Counted from the first letter of the stretch, positions 44,490-56,908 are shown. The stretch: 64,000 nucleotides of DNA from Micromussa lordhowensis (GCA_964020085.1 OZ026604.1:31778530-31842529), one strand, 5' to 3'. Notes: generated by a model from the letters alone, not told the origin. Program-made: numbers and translations.

Positions 44490-45350
44490 TCAAACCACGC
44501 CCAGATTGGTCTCCCTTAGGGGTTCTGATTCAATTGTTGCGATGAGCACCCCCGACCTTTCATATGGTAGTCCCCCGCTGGGTATGTTTCCAGGATATCC
44601 AGCAAGATTTTTTTCTGAAGAAACTCTGTGGTCATGTGACAAATTAATGAACATCAACAATTAGTTTATTGCAAACTGCAAGTTTATTGCAGATTTTGAG
44701 TGTTGCACAGATTTGCCACGAGGAACGGAAAATGTGCAAAGCACTGTGTGGATCACATGCTGGTTAATAGTTCAAAAGCAATAGCCCATTGCAGAAACGT
44801 GAGAGGACTGGGACAAGTTTCTTATATTGATTAGATTGAAAATCTTAACATTTCAACTGAAATGTTACTGAATGAAAAGCTACCCAGCCAAGTTTGAGAG
44901 TTTTCAGTTGAAAATTGTTTAAATGGGAGAATCTCAAAAGTTGCAAAGTTCCATACAAATCCTTATAATTTCGTGGCTTGTCTACCCAATCCATACAAAC
45001 TCTCTATTTTAGGTGATATTTGAAGAGCTACCATTTTGCAATTTTCCTTCTCTAAATACTTCTATTCTTGGTAAATACTCTCAAATTTAGTTCATCTTTC
45101 ATTTGAATATCTTAGTTTTTCAAACAAACAGAAAACAACCATACTCTTTCCCAGTCCTCTCACGTTTCTGCAATTGCCTATAGGAACAAGCAGTTTTTCA
45201 AAAAAAAAATGAATTCCACAGCACCTCCTCTTCCATACTGTAATTTTTGTAGAAAACATGAGTCTAACTTGTGTTCATCGATTATCGTTGTTTGGTAAAA
45301 ATGGTAAGATGCTTGATGAAGTTGTATCACGTGTACTAAAGGTATTTTCG
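44490..45350. other. Kelch-gene 3' flank, no gene seen
   Basis: AT-rich sequence with no frame, splice pattern or repeat that I can name. Confidence 0.4.
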
Positions 45351-45354
45351 GTCA

Positions 45355-45763
45355 AGTATCGGTCGATACCCTCAATTGATATCCTTGATCGACACTCGAT
45401 CGACACTCCATCAACACTCAATTGATATTTGATTGACACTCCATTGAAACCTCAGTTGATAGTCAATCAACACTCAGTCAACATCCCACTTGACAGTCGG
45501 TTGACAGCAGGGGCGGATTTTTAACATTTGTTTACCTCACCAGTCAGTTACTTCATTCCATGGTGGTGCACTCCCTCCTAAGAAAAATCCTGGATCCAGC
45601 CCTGGACAGTCGACTCATTTTCAATTGATGCATATGAGCCAGTAGACTCTTGGCCGTCCATCCACTGACTGTTGATCAAGTGTCCAGCTAGTATTGATCA
45701 AGATGTTAATAGAGTGCTGATTGAGATGTCAATTGAGGGTATCAATCGACACTCAACTGTGAA
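45355..45763. mobile_element. Fold-back element rich in TCGACACTC units
   Basis: The left arm is full of CGATCGACACT / CAACACTCAATTGATA units. GATACCCTCAATTGATATCC at 45366-45385 mirrors GAGATGTCAATTGAGGGTAT at 45723-45742. The units are degenerate minisatellite-like. Confidence 0.55.
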
Positions 45764-45814
45764 TGCCCTTTGTACTCATGCTCCACAAAGTTTTTTCATC
45801 TTAACTAATGTATC

Positions 45815-46002
45815 GTGCAGTTCCAGAAAATATCCATACCCCCATAGAAGGAATTGGAATTTCCTGGGGGTGGGGGACTGTAAGACCCAAAAAATTTAAA
45901 GAAATGTATCAAGCTTAATTGGAATTTCCACAGGGGTGGGGCCTCTTGGAGAAAATCCCTTCTATGAGGGAGGTATGGATATTCTCTGGAACTGCACATT
46001 GT
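45815..46002. mobile_element. MITE (GTGCAGTTCCAGA family)
   Basis: GTGCAGTTCCAGAAAATATC and CATACCCCCATAGAAGG mirror CCTTCTATGAGGGAGGTATG and GATATTCTCTGGAACTGCAC at the right end, TIR about 36 bp. Confidence 0.75.
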
Positions 46003-46734
46003 AATAAGTATTAAAGTTTACCAAAAGGCTTTTAGAAAGTGAGATATATAGGCAACAAGTCGAACATTAAATATCCAAAGAGCAAACGAAATCCTGCAGC
46101 AAATAATGTACCTGTTTGACTAATAAGTGCATGTTAAAAAAACAGGAATGAGCTGCTATTATTTTCTCTTGTTAGTGATAATGACAGATGCATATTCAGA
46201 TGGAAACTCTCACCCAAATAGAAGCTAGCCATTTTTGAAGTTCAAAATTCCCCCCCGATAATAAGCCCCGCAAAATTTCCTCCCCCCCCCCACAAAACAA
46301 TAAGCCCGCCAAAAACGCCCTACCTAATCTCGTATCCAGGTCTCCCTCTGATTGAGGCTGACGTTGGAGATGTGGGTTCGAGTTCGCGCCCTAACCCTGC
46401 GCCTCGGTTTAAGTATGAGTCGAGGACTTACCTATTGCAGGATTTTTACGCATTTTACGATATTCGGAGAGTGGGGATGGTGTCTTTTATCGGAAAAACT
46501 TCGCGATACTAAGGAGTTGCGAATAAACGTGGTCACAAAAATCAGAGAAATGATGTACCTTTTTAACACGATTGGCGAAGTTTCCGAAATCTGTGAAGCA
46601 ATCGACTGAATGGAACTCATCCTACAGTAATTGAAGGCCAGGTCTCGCATAAGGTGATTTAGCATATACCGATACCTTTTATTCCTTAAATACACGTTGG
46701 GCGAATTTGAAAACCACGGAAACGATCACTGTTT
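46003..46734. other. Intergenic, nothing recognised
   Basis: Contains CCCCCCCCGATAA / CCCCCCCCCCACAAAA poly-C patches at 46250-46300 and a reading frame at 46352-46609 without family features. Confidence 0.35.
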
Positions 46735-47566
46735 CCTTTAAAGTGGTACTATGATCAAATTTTTACCCCTTGTTTTTTTTAGTGCACCACAAAGAACTCC
46801 ATGAAAGAATGAAAACGCCGTTTACCGTTTGCAAATATCTGAATTAGTTCCGGAGATATTTAAGTTTGAAAAATGGGTAAAATATGCAAATGAGATGGCT
46901 GATGACGTCATACACTCAACCCAATATTTTATTGAGTATATAGAGTTATCTTAGCCAATTTGCAGCGCAAAACCTTCAAACTTGACAGGCTAATAGATCT
47001 ACAGGAAACACACCTATGACTACAAAAAATTCTGTTCCCATGGCAACTCACTCTTTTCCAGGCCCCAGCCACTTTATTTCAATATTTTGGTGATTTTCAG
47101 CTTGAAAATGTTAGACAACGCCACAAAGTCGAGCTAACATATTTATGAGCTTGCTGGATCATGCATATGAAGTGCTGTTAGCAATTATCAAAATGGAATG
47201 CCAAAGGTGGCCAGAAAAGCTTTTAATGTGGGGGAGGTCTGGAACCCAGTATGTTGCCATGGTAACAGAACTGTTAAGCTCATATTGTGGAGCACATTTA
47301 GTAGAATCTTACTGCAAAGAATCATACATTTTTGTTACAAACTGGCTGAGATATCTCTTTTCATCATACTTGGACAAAATCTGTTTGAGTAGATGACGTC
47401 ATCACTTGCCTAATTTGCATATTTTAAAAACTTGAATATCTCTGGAACGAAAAGAGATATTTGAAAGAAGTAAACAGTATTTTACTTCTTATGCAGTCTA
47501 CTTGTTTATGTTTTGAAATGGCTTAAATAGGAAAGGTGCGATTTTCGTCATAGTACCACTTTAAGG
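46735..47566. mobile_element. DNA element with TTAAAGTGGTACTATGA ends
   Basis: CCTTTAAAGTGGTACTATGA at the left mirrors TCATAGTACCACTTTAAGG at the right, about 830 bp apart, with inner TGATGACGTCA and TATGCAAAT/ATTTGCATA pairs. No coding sequence is seen. Confidence 0.65.
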
Positions 47567-48337
47567 ATCAGGTGAGAATCTTTATACTGTTTCCTCTATT
47601 GTAAACTGATATTGTTAGAACAATTGGGTTGGTTTCTTTGAAGGGGCTAAGTCACACAATTTCAGACTATTTTAGCACTGGCCAACGGCTCATACAAGAA
47701 ACTGAAAAATCACAAAAATGGCTCAAAACTCGAGAAAAGATAAAAGAAAAATACTGAAAAGCCAAGAAGAGGCATGGCTGGGCAACGTCGGCGAAGATCA
47801 AGTATCGCCACCTAGCCCTTCTAAGCGGTTAGTTGTTTGGGTTAAAAAAGAAAACAAAAAAGTTTCGCCTCACTATTTAGCAAAACAAACATTTTAGAGT
47901 GGGCTTATGTCTAGTGTGTGCCAATCACCTGCATACTTAAAGTGACGTCATAAGGTTAGGCGCAATTTCGTCCCTCGTCTACAGCAGAGGGTAACAAAAT
48001 AAGGAAAAATCCAATTGAAATGGTTGCAAATAGACAAAGACACTTCAACTGCATATGTTTGATGGCACGAAAGGGATAATACATCTAAAAAATGAAACTT
48101 TAGACCTGCCCTTTAGTTTTTGTGGTTCAGTTTAATTAATTCATTTACAACGAGAATTTGCAGTTCCACTTAAGGCCTCCATAAACTGGCATTAATCATT
48201 TTTACGAAAATTTGTCAGCCATGCCATGTTATGCAATGCCAAGTGGGTGTATCGCATAATGGACGCTCTCAATATTTCCTGTTTGTTTCATTTTATGCTT
48301 TCTGCTTGTCATATTTTTAAACAGATTGTTGGCCTAA
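47567..48337. other. Intergenic, nothing recognised
   Basis: A TGGCTCAAAACTCGAG / AAAAGATAAAAGAAAAATAC stretch near 47720 looks like dispersed repeat, but I have no second copy in the window. Confidence 0.3.
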
Positions 48338-48661
48338 ATGGCGGTGTTGTTCAGGAACGATAACGTATGTTTTCAATGTAAAAGTCCTGATTCATTAGAG
48401 CACATCTTTTTGGAGTGCCCTAGAAATGTCCAATTTTATCAAGAAATCTTATCGTGGTTTAACACTTTGAACAACATTCATATAAATCTATCGACCGACC
48501 AAATGTTTCTTCAGAACTACCCCCCTCCCGCTATTAATGATGACCTCCGACGCCGACTGGATTTGCTTATCTCACGGCTAATAAAAAGGTACACATATAG
48601 TTGTAAAATTAATGAGAAACAACTGAATAATTTACAATTTATAAATAAGATAAAAACGTAA
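48338..48661 (+). pseudogene. LINE C-terminal zinc-binding (zf-RVT) fragment
   Basis: The frame contains CFQCKSPDSLEHIFLECPR, the C-x2-C-x7-H-x4-C pattern of the zinc-binding domain after RT in L1/Tx1-type elements, followed by YQEILSWFN. RT is absent. Confidence 0.6.
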
Positions 48662-49757
48662 TGGAAAATTGAGAATTTAACTTAATTAAGGTAGTCAAGT
48701 TCAAACATTGTTAACAAACCTCTTCGTGTGTTATTTTCTAATTTAATATAAAAAAACGTCCCTTTGGTACCCGTTTTAACCGGGTCCATTGTAACTTTTA
48801 TTATGAGAAGATATGAGGTTAAACGGCCGGCCTTGATGTTGTGGTCTCCCCTCGTTTTCTTTGAAAACTGGACGCATATTTGCGTTCACTCTGGCTTTAT
48901 GTTGTAAAGAAACTTTGTTTTTACGTGCCTGCATTTGCCTAAATTTTTTTTTATCGAATTACTGGTTTATCCGGTAACTGTTATCTGTCTTGGTATACCA
49001 GAGATGCAGGTTTCTCACATATGAAAACAGAGCTGAAAACAGCATGTGTTATGTAGTAAAATGGGGTGACAAGCGTACACGACTTTTACGGTTCGTGACA
49101 ATTCAGTGTACATTTGCCTTTCTCTGTTCGGTCTCCCGACCTTTTTGTTGCTTCACTCGTGTTTATGAAGGGCGCTTCGTGTTGTGTTATAAAGAGGAAT
49201 TTTAACTAGAGTTTAGCCGTCAGACCGTGCCATGGCAAATATTTGGAGGTCATAGGTCTGCATGATTTCCTTCGTTATCGGCATTTGGTGTCGCCGAGTG
49301 TGACGCCTCTGTAATTTGCCATGAGTTTATGTGTTGTTGGGCTCATTTCTATTGCAAGATAAGTTTTTAAATCTCCAAGCATTTGCTTTCGAGGAAAAAA
49401 GTATGAAGTTTACCGCGAACATGTTCCTTACTTGCATTCTATATTGTGACGCCGGGCTCGGCTGTTTGATAGAACAGTTTGCAGGTATAGTATGCAGATT
49501 CTAACTTATCACGGATATCATATTTGTCCTCCTACGGCATAGCTTTAGTTCGAGAAAGCCATATACCTTTGTCTAGAGACGTTTTTATGTTTCTTGTATC
49601 TATCTGATCGAGCTTATGTTTCTCGAGCTCGATGTATAGGTTTATTTCTCCTTTTGTTCGTTCTGGCATCACACTGCAATTTGCCACTGAACCTTTCTCG
49701 ACCCGAGACCCTTCACTTTCTTGACCGCTCGCGAAGGCTCTGGGGAACTCTGCGCCA
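48662..49757. other. Intergenic, nothing recognised
   Basis: Follows the LINE zinc-binding fragment and may include its 3'UTR. No coding frame or palindrome found. Confidence 0.3.
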
Positions 49758-50029
49758 GCGCATTCTCGTCCCCAGAGGCCGCGCTCCTTTTGGTCAGCAC
49801 CAAGAAATCACGACCTCTGGCCTGGTCCAACGACATTCTGTTTTTGAATGGCTTTGTGAACACAATAGATTGAAACCAGAACCAATCCGATTTGTCAGAC
49901 TTGACTCTGAGCATGCGCAGAGTGACGGGAAGTCCGTGAATCGTGGACTTCCGGTGTTGGACCAGGCCAGAGGTCGTGATTTCTTGGTGCTGACCAAAAG
50001 GAGCGCGGCCTCTGGGGACGAGAATGGCG
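49758..50029. mobile_element. Fold-back element with 75-bp arms
   Basis: GCATTCTCGTCCCCAGAGGC ... CTCTGGCCTGGTCCAAC (49758-49831) is mirrored almost perfectly by GTTGGACCAGGCCAGAGGTC ... GGCCTCTGGGGACGAGAATG (49955-50027). A separate small palindrome CCCCAGAGCTCTTCTC lies at 50251-50292. Confidence 0.8.
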
Positions 50030-50090
50030 CCAGCGTAGCCAAAAATCTGGCTATTATAGTTGCACAGCGCATGCTCAGTGCAAAACCAAA

Positions 50091-50177
50091 ATGGCGGCTT
50101 ACTTGGATGCACCTATTGCGTCTGCCTTGAAGAAAGCTGGGAAGGACGAAAACTTTCGCTTAAAAGCTGAGCAAAGG
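50091..50177 (+). CDS. Possible first exon of a RecQ-like helicase gene
   Basis: An ATG in a AAAATGGCGGC context opens 29 codons ending at an AGG|GTAATA donor. The peptide begins MAAYLDAPIASALKKAGKDE and ends FRLKAEQR, which resembles the segment just before the ATP-binding motif of RecQ-like helicases, where a helical stretch ends in LK-x-EQ-R. No second exon was found downstream before repeats begin. It sits about 60 bp after a fold-back element. It could be a relic or a transposon-carried 5' exon. Confidence 0.3.
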
Positions 50178-50721
50178 GTAATAATTCGAAGCCGTATATT
50201 TTATTGTTTCAATCATAAACCAATCAGGGCAGACTTTCTGGCTCAGTTCCCCAGAGCTCTTCTCACTGCGCAAAAGAGAAGAGCTCTGGGGTCGAGATTG
50301 CCACTGAACGAAAAAAAAACGAAGCCGAAATTTCAACTCGAGCGTTTTCCTTGGAAAGCCCGAGTAAAAACACCAAGTGCCTTAATGGCACAGTAATTTA
50401 AACCTTTATTGTATGAGGAGAAAAAGACGTGACCACACTTGTTGATGAATAAATCCACAACATTTTATTCATGATTAAGTGACAATGATTTTTGATGCTA
50501 CTTACGTTAGTAGAGATCTCTTTGAGTGCTACGCAAAAAAAAAATGAAAACAAACAAAACAAACTACATCAACAAAAGAAGAATCCAAGGAAACAAAGAC
50601 AAAGTGACCGCTTTCTACTATACTACTAATAAATTCTTGCACGAATCCAGGAAACTTCAAAATCTTCAGTAACTCTTTGGCTTGTTACCTGTCAAGACAT
50701 TTTGTCATAAAAACAAACGAA

Positions 50722-51280
50722 GTTAAAGTGCCACTATAATGAAATTCTCGATACCAATTTTGTTACATTTTCGTACACAATAGGTCTTTCCTAGATATCT
50801 TACCAAATTTCAATCTTTTACGAACATTAGCTCATGTTTTTTGGACTTTTAATTCCGAGAATTTTTTAATTTGAACTGTTCCAAGTCTTGCTTGAGAATT
50901 TGAGGAAATAATGTCATATTCTCAAAAATAGCACACAGGTTGAAATTATAATAACAATTAGCACGGCAGTTCGCATAAAGCATAACAAAAACTTATATAT
51001 TCACTCATATATTCGTGCAATTTTCTACATTAATTGTTATTATAATTTAAACCCGTGCGGTATTTTTGAGAATATGACATCATTTTCTCAAATTCTCAAG
51101 CAAGACTTGGAACAAGTAAAATTAATGGCGGCCGTAAATCCTCGGAACTAAAGTTCCAAAAACCGCGAGTTCTAATGTTCGTTACAGATATAAATTTGGC
51201 AAGATCGCTAGGAAAGACCTATTGTGTCCGAAAATGTAAAAAAGTGGATATCGAGAATTTCATCATAGTGGCACTTTAAA
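50722..51280. mobile_element. DNA element with TTAAAGTGCCACTAT ends
   Basis: TTAAAGTGCCACTATAATGA and AATAGGTCTTTCCTAG at the left mirror CTAGGAAAGACCTATTGTGT and TCATCATAGTGGCACTTTAA at the right. AATGTCATATTCTCAAAAAT also mirrors within. Terminal sequence is related to 46735-47566. Confidence 0.75.
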
Positions 51281-51404
51281 TAAGATCTACAATACTGCCA
51301 TGACTGTTTATTCGCCCTCGTCAGGGAGGGCGTGCAACAGCAATTAAACAGCATGATGAGTCCGCTTCCTCGTGTTTACATAACATAGATTCAAAATCAA
51401 TAAA

Positions 51405-51525
51405 ACGATAGTTCACAATAGACTTCAGTACGAGGCTCCAGGGAATAACTACAGAGTTTGTGGGGTTTATTCCCCGGGGCGTCGTGCTGAGGTCTATTGT
51501 TTTGGGCTGAGTAATCGGGCTATTC
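51405..51525. mobile_element. Copy of the AATAGACCTCAGCAC palindromic MITE
   Basis: AATAGACTTCAGTACGAGGC, then CCAGGGAATAACTACAGAGT, then GTCGTGCTGAGGTCTATTG: the same structure as the inner element at 34572-34664. Confidence 0.65.
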
Positions 51526-52000
51526 TCGTGTTAGCCATAAACGGCACAATTGCAAGGTACATTAGAGTAAATGAATTTGTTTCGGAGGGTTTAGAACAAA
51601 TAGAAGAATCCATGCAATGCTATATATCGTTACAAAAGAACACATCTTACCATTATGCGTACACCTCCACTCTAAGGCAGTTCCAGTTATGCCTGTTTAT
51701 CGGGTGAAAGCGGATGTACCTTGCGGAAGCCTTTACTGGCAAATTGTGATGGTCGACAGTAGACCTGTTACCATACCTGTGAAATTCCTAAATAAGATAT
51801 GCTAGAGTAAAAACTTTTTTTTGTGCTATTTGTTCAGATAATTCTGCATGTTTTGCTTTAAGGTTTTTACTTTCCCATTTACTTTTAAGCCATTGAAAAT
51901 GACCTCGGAGAGGTCGCAACTTCGTTCGTTTTTATCTCTGATTTTTGTCAAAAAAAAGAAATTCTTAATAAGATTACGAACTTTCCTATTATTATTTTAA

Positions 52001-52190
52001 AGTTCACCACTAAATTTGCTCCGATTCTTATTGGTTAAAATTGATCACGTGACGCGATTCGTGTTCATCCGCGGAGATACACTATCAGCCCGTATAGTTC
52101 ACCACTAAATTTTCTCCGATTCTTATTGGTTTAAATTGATCACGTGACGCGATAGTGTTCATTTGCGGAAAGACACTACCAGCCCATAGT
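52001..52190. repeat. 95-bp tandem duplication
   Basis: AGTTCACCACTAAATTT, CTCCGATTCTTATTGGTT and GATCACGTGACGCGAT occur at 52001 and again at 52096 in the same order. Confidence 0.7.
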
Positions 52191-52235
52191 GCCCGTCCGC
52201 GGAATATACACGGATGGATAGTAGTCGTCCGTGAA

Positions 52236-52666
52236 AATAGGCCCTTTGCAGCTAAGCCGTCACGTGACCTACTTTTCATAAAATTATGGGCTATAACTTA
52301 ACAAATGCCGGAAATGGAAAAAGCATGTCGAGAATATCAAAACGGCCAAATTTAAGGCCCCCATCATTAAAAGATGAGATTTTATGACAGTCTGAATTTT
52401 TAAAAAAATAAGGAGGTTTGTATGGAAAATGTTGCTGGAGAACAAGACCTTGCTCTCCAGTTCCCATGCATACAAAACTTCTAAATTTTCCGAAAATTCA
52501 AACTGTCGTATAAACTTACTCTTTCATTTCAGGGGGCTCAAACTTGGCTATTTTGGTATTTTCGATGCGCTCTTTCCATTTCTGGCATTTTTTAAGTTAT
52601 AGCCTATAATATAAAAATTTTCTAGGAAAAATTTGGTCACGTGACCCCAGCTGCAAAGGGCCTATT
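52236..52666. mobile_element. MITE (AATAGGCCCTTTGCAGC family), copy 2
   Basis: Termini AATAGGCCCTTTGCAGC and GCTGCAAAGGGCCTATT are exact inverse. Inner GTCACGTGACC occurs at both ends, and GGGCTATAACTTAACAAATG mirrors TTTTTTAAGTTATAGCC. Confidence 0.75.
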
Positions 52667-52674
52667 TTATCTGT

Positions 52675-53470
52675 AAACAAGCGGGTTTGTAGAAAAAAAC
52701 AATTGAAATTGTATCAAGGCGGGTTTTTATCTGTTTTCCTATTCAAATTTTTCATTTGGCTCTTACAGCTTTCATCTCAAAAAGTTGAAAATAGTTCAAT
52801 TGAAGTCTGATTGATTTTTGAACTAGTGCGCGGAAGAAACTTTAGTGATGAACAATAAAGACAATAGAGTGTTTATGTCTCGAAACTATCGATCTGATAG
52901 TTGCCCCTTGGAAATTTCATGTTCTTAAAACTAGTATATTTGCCCTCGAAGCTTCACTTCTCGGGCAAATATTTGTTTTAAGAACATCAAATTTCCGCGG
53001 GGCAACTATCAGCCGATAGTTCCTCGACAGAAACACTCTCTTGTTTAAATAGTCCCCGTCCAATGAAAATACCCGGATGGATGGTACTCTTCCGTGATAA
53101 TGCTTCTGTAAACAAGCGGGCTTATAGAAAATAATCAATCGAAATTACATTAAGTGGATTTTTATCTATTTTTCAAATTTAATGTTTGGCTTTCACGCCT
53201 TTCATCTGGAAGAGTTGAAAATATTTCAATATGAATTTTGAACTGGCGCGCGGAAGAAAGTTCAGTGGTACACAATAAAGACAACAGAGTGTTTATGTCT
53301 TGGAATTATCGGTGTGATAGTTGCCCCTTGGAAATTTGATGATTTAAAAACTAGCATATTTGGCCTCGAAGTATCGCTTCTAAGGCAAGTAGTTTCTTAA
53401 GAACATCAAATTTCCGCTAGGCAACTACCAGCCGATAGTTCCTCGACAGAAATACTCTATTGTTTAAATA
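52675..53470. repeat. Tandem pair of palindromic elements, about 415 bp each
   Basis: TAAACAAGCGGG opens each unit (52674, 53111), followed by GCGCGGAAGAAA, GAGTGTTTATGTCT, a GATAGTTGCCCCTTGGAAATTT palindrome partner (AAATTTCCGC, GGCAACTA) and CCTCGACAGAAA. Both units end TTGTTTAAATAG. Confidence 0.65.
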
Positions 53471-53719
53471 GAAATCTGGAGCTCATAATCTAATTCTCAA
53501 ATAGAAACACGATTTTTAACCATTCAGCGCGCATATTTTTTTTGGGCTACTTTCTCTTATTTAAAGTGTCTTGGATGGTAAAACGTGATGATAGCAATGT
53601 TTATATAATCGTTTCAATTTACTTTTGATGAGTTTATAATGTAGCCCTGACAACGGTTTGCCCCAAAAGGGGTTTGGTTAGTCAATCTTGAAAAGATAAA
53701 AAAAGTGCTAAAAATACCA

Positions 53720-56700
53720 TCATACCATTTCGACGTTTTGTTTATCTCTGTACGTTTTCCAGGTATTACCATCAGTAGAAAAAGACAGCTTGAAGACTGT
53801 AGTCCATCCATCGCCATCTACAACGCCCATAGTTGCAACACCACAAACTTGGATTGTTTTTCCAAAGTCAATTTGAAGCCAGTAGTCGCTATTGGACTTG
53901 CCAATCTTTGAGCACCAGCCCTGACCTCTGGTGTCATACAAGCGACCGTAATACGTCTTGTAGGAAGAACTGTACTCAGAAGATCCCGTTATCTGACTAT
54001 CAAGAATAATTCCAGTATTGGATACACCAACTGCTTTGCAAACTGCTTAGACAATCAGAACAAGAAGAAAAAAAATTAAATATATTACAATCTCTTTTAT
54101 GCAGCGCACGGTTTTACAAATATGCAATGGAGCAGAGCTTAGTTCAGCTTAGTAGCAAAGCCTAGAGTATCTCTAGTTACAACAGACATAGGTACGTATC
54201 AATCAACTGGTGTTATAATCAGTGAAATGATTCTCTAAGCCACTTGATTTACAGATTGGGATAGACTACTCCAGTAGAGACCCGGATTATTTTAATTCCC
54301 GCATTTTCGTTATCTTAGCCATGCTGATAAGTAATAAAAAGATCTGTGTCAGATGTGTCTCTCCGTTTGAGAGTCTTGATGAGGTTTGTGGTGTTCCTAA
54401 GAGAAACTGGCACTTCTCTCTTAGGAACTGTCTTCCTCCATAATTGTAAATGGCTATGGATAACAACACTCCTAGGCATTGATACTACAGAAATAGTAGT
54501 AACGCGAGAGTAACGTCTGGTATCGAGCACTAGGTATTGGCTCTTACTATTTTCCATACCCTTTAATTGTCATTTTATCTTTGGACGTGGAAGCCAAGCT
54601 TGCTTCCGCCTCATACTCGAATTTCTAGAAACCATGAAGTGGTCGAATCATCATGGAAACATGCAAGTTTATGTCCCTTATTGATAAAATATGAGATATT
54701 CAAAGTTCAAATGTTTAATTGTTTTAATTGTAGGCTCCGGCGGACTTCAGTGAGCAACGCGCGTGATACTGCTGTCTTGGAAGGCGCGACAGCGTGATGG
54801 TTAGTGCACTGGAATCGAGCCCGGACGAGGAGCACGTCTTGTACAAGACGCATTACTCATACAACGATGCTCTCTCCCTACCCACATCGTCTACATCGAT
54901 CAAAATCTAATCCTAAGTCTATATCGATCAAAATCTGTCGTGGTCCATGCTAATAAGACTGCCAAGGTTATCTCATCTGGTATAAGTACACTAACAGGAG
55001 TTGAGGCCATACAGCTATATTGCTATATGACTGGTTTGTGGTGTCACGCCATCAAAAATAAAAATCGTAACCATTCAATAAATTCATAAATAAGTAAATC
55101 CAGATGCTGGGATATATAAACAACCTCGCTAAGATTGAGTTCTGTGCGGTTATTCATTCGCGCGTTATTCGGAAAAGTGTTTCATTTGTAGAGCTTTGTA
55201 TGGAGACGCCACGTTGGTGCTCTTCGGAGGGGCACCAACATGGTGGCCGTAAAGTAACATTGAGCTTCGCCATCGAAACGAAGAGTTATTACTCTAGAGC
55301 TCCGCGACATTAAAATGAATACTTCTTCTAGAGCAATAACTGTTTAGTTAGCAATAACTCATCGTTTGACCTACTCGAGAGTCTTAACGGGCCGCCATTT
55401 TAATATCACGCAACGCATATACTTGGAAATTCAAAAGTGCTCTATTACATAATGGGGAACCCTGTCGGGCTTAAACGTTGCAAAACTTTAATTTATTAGA
55501 GAGTCTTACACCTGATGAAACTAAAACTTTAGAAGGATTGAGAATTTTTTATTTTGGAAAATGAATACGTCACATGAATCAGTTGTCTTTGTTTGATGTT
55601 TTAAGCTAAAAACCCACTCCATTTCGAATATCTGAGACAAGCGCCTTGGCTGACCAACTTAAATATTCTCAACATCTACATTGATATTGGAATGAAGAAT
55701 TTGATTTTGATCTGTCGTGAAAATTAAAGGATCAGATATTCTTGACAAGTGGATCGATCAATTCCTTCTGTACGTAATACATATTTTAATATTTAATAAA
55801 TTTTACATTGTACTATTTTAATCATAAAATTACAATTTTCTCGATTGTGATTGGTTTAAAAACTCCTATTTTCCACTAATTCACTTGCCAAGATCGGGCA
55901 GTTACTTGAGTCGTCACGCAACGTTCTTCTCCCACTAACTTACGTTCTGCACATAAATGTAACTTGAGTATTTTAAAACACTAAAAACACAAGCAGTAAA
56001 TTATTTTAGCATAACGAAGAAACTACCAACAAATAGACCCAAACTATGCTTCTCCTGATCTTATATCAGTTGGTAAATAACAAAACTTCGAGAATATGTA
56101 CATCTACATTTGTAATTTGCAAAGTGATTTGCCCATCACCGCTGATGTAAAAGGGAAAAAAAAACAAATAGGAAATATATTTAACTAAATCACTATGTGG
56201 ATAAATAAAGAGACGAGACTGGCGCTAAACGCCTCAACACTCTATTGGTGTGTCACTTCAGGGGGAAATGAGGTTAACCCGGGTATAGTTCTTCCATAAA
56301 AAACTGATTTTGTAAGTATTCCTCGCAGAAGTTAACTGTGTGCATATCATGGGATGGTACTGTGTAGCCATTGTCTGCTTGGGTTTGACATATACAGGAA
56401 TTTGGAGAGAGGGCCATCTTCCCATTGACGGCTTTTGAAAAGTATGGTTTCTCTTTTTTGTTCAGTTATCCCCAGCTCAATGAAAACTACACAATGTTAA
56501 TATTGATTAATCCAACACAATTTGCCCAATATTGCAACATTGCGTGCGAATTGAACAACGACTTCACATTTTAAAACGAATTTCTCACCCAGTGGAATTT
56601 TATCAAGTATAGATGTGTAAAAGAGTGTTTTTTTTTTACTCTGACATGGAGTTTTAAGTCTCTATATCGCACGAAAATTCATTCACTTCATAAAGGGACG

Positions 56701-56876
56701 GAGGGACTAAGAATGTAACTTTATCATTATAATTTATATTTGCTAACTATGCAAATTGCATGGCCCTCAATTTGTGTTGCGTTATGTGCTATTATTTGCC
56801 AACAATACTACATACACTCTCTTTTATAAGAATATGTTTTATAAGAATATCGACGCTGAAATTTGTGAGATTTCTG

Positions 56877-56908
<32 letters not shown>

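Noticed and set aside
45355..45763. Possible CRISPR-like array
   Set aside because: Units are irregular in length and spacing with no unique spacers, and the genome is eukaryotic; it is a fold-back repeat.
49594..50130. Overlapping long frames on both strands
   Set aside because: They cross the fold-back element; symmetry of the arms keeps several frames open by chance.
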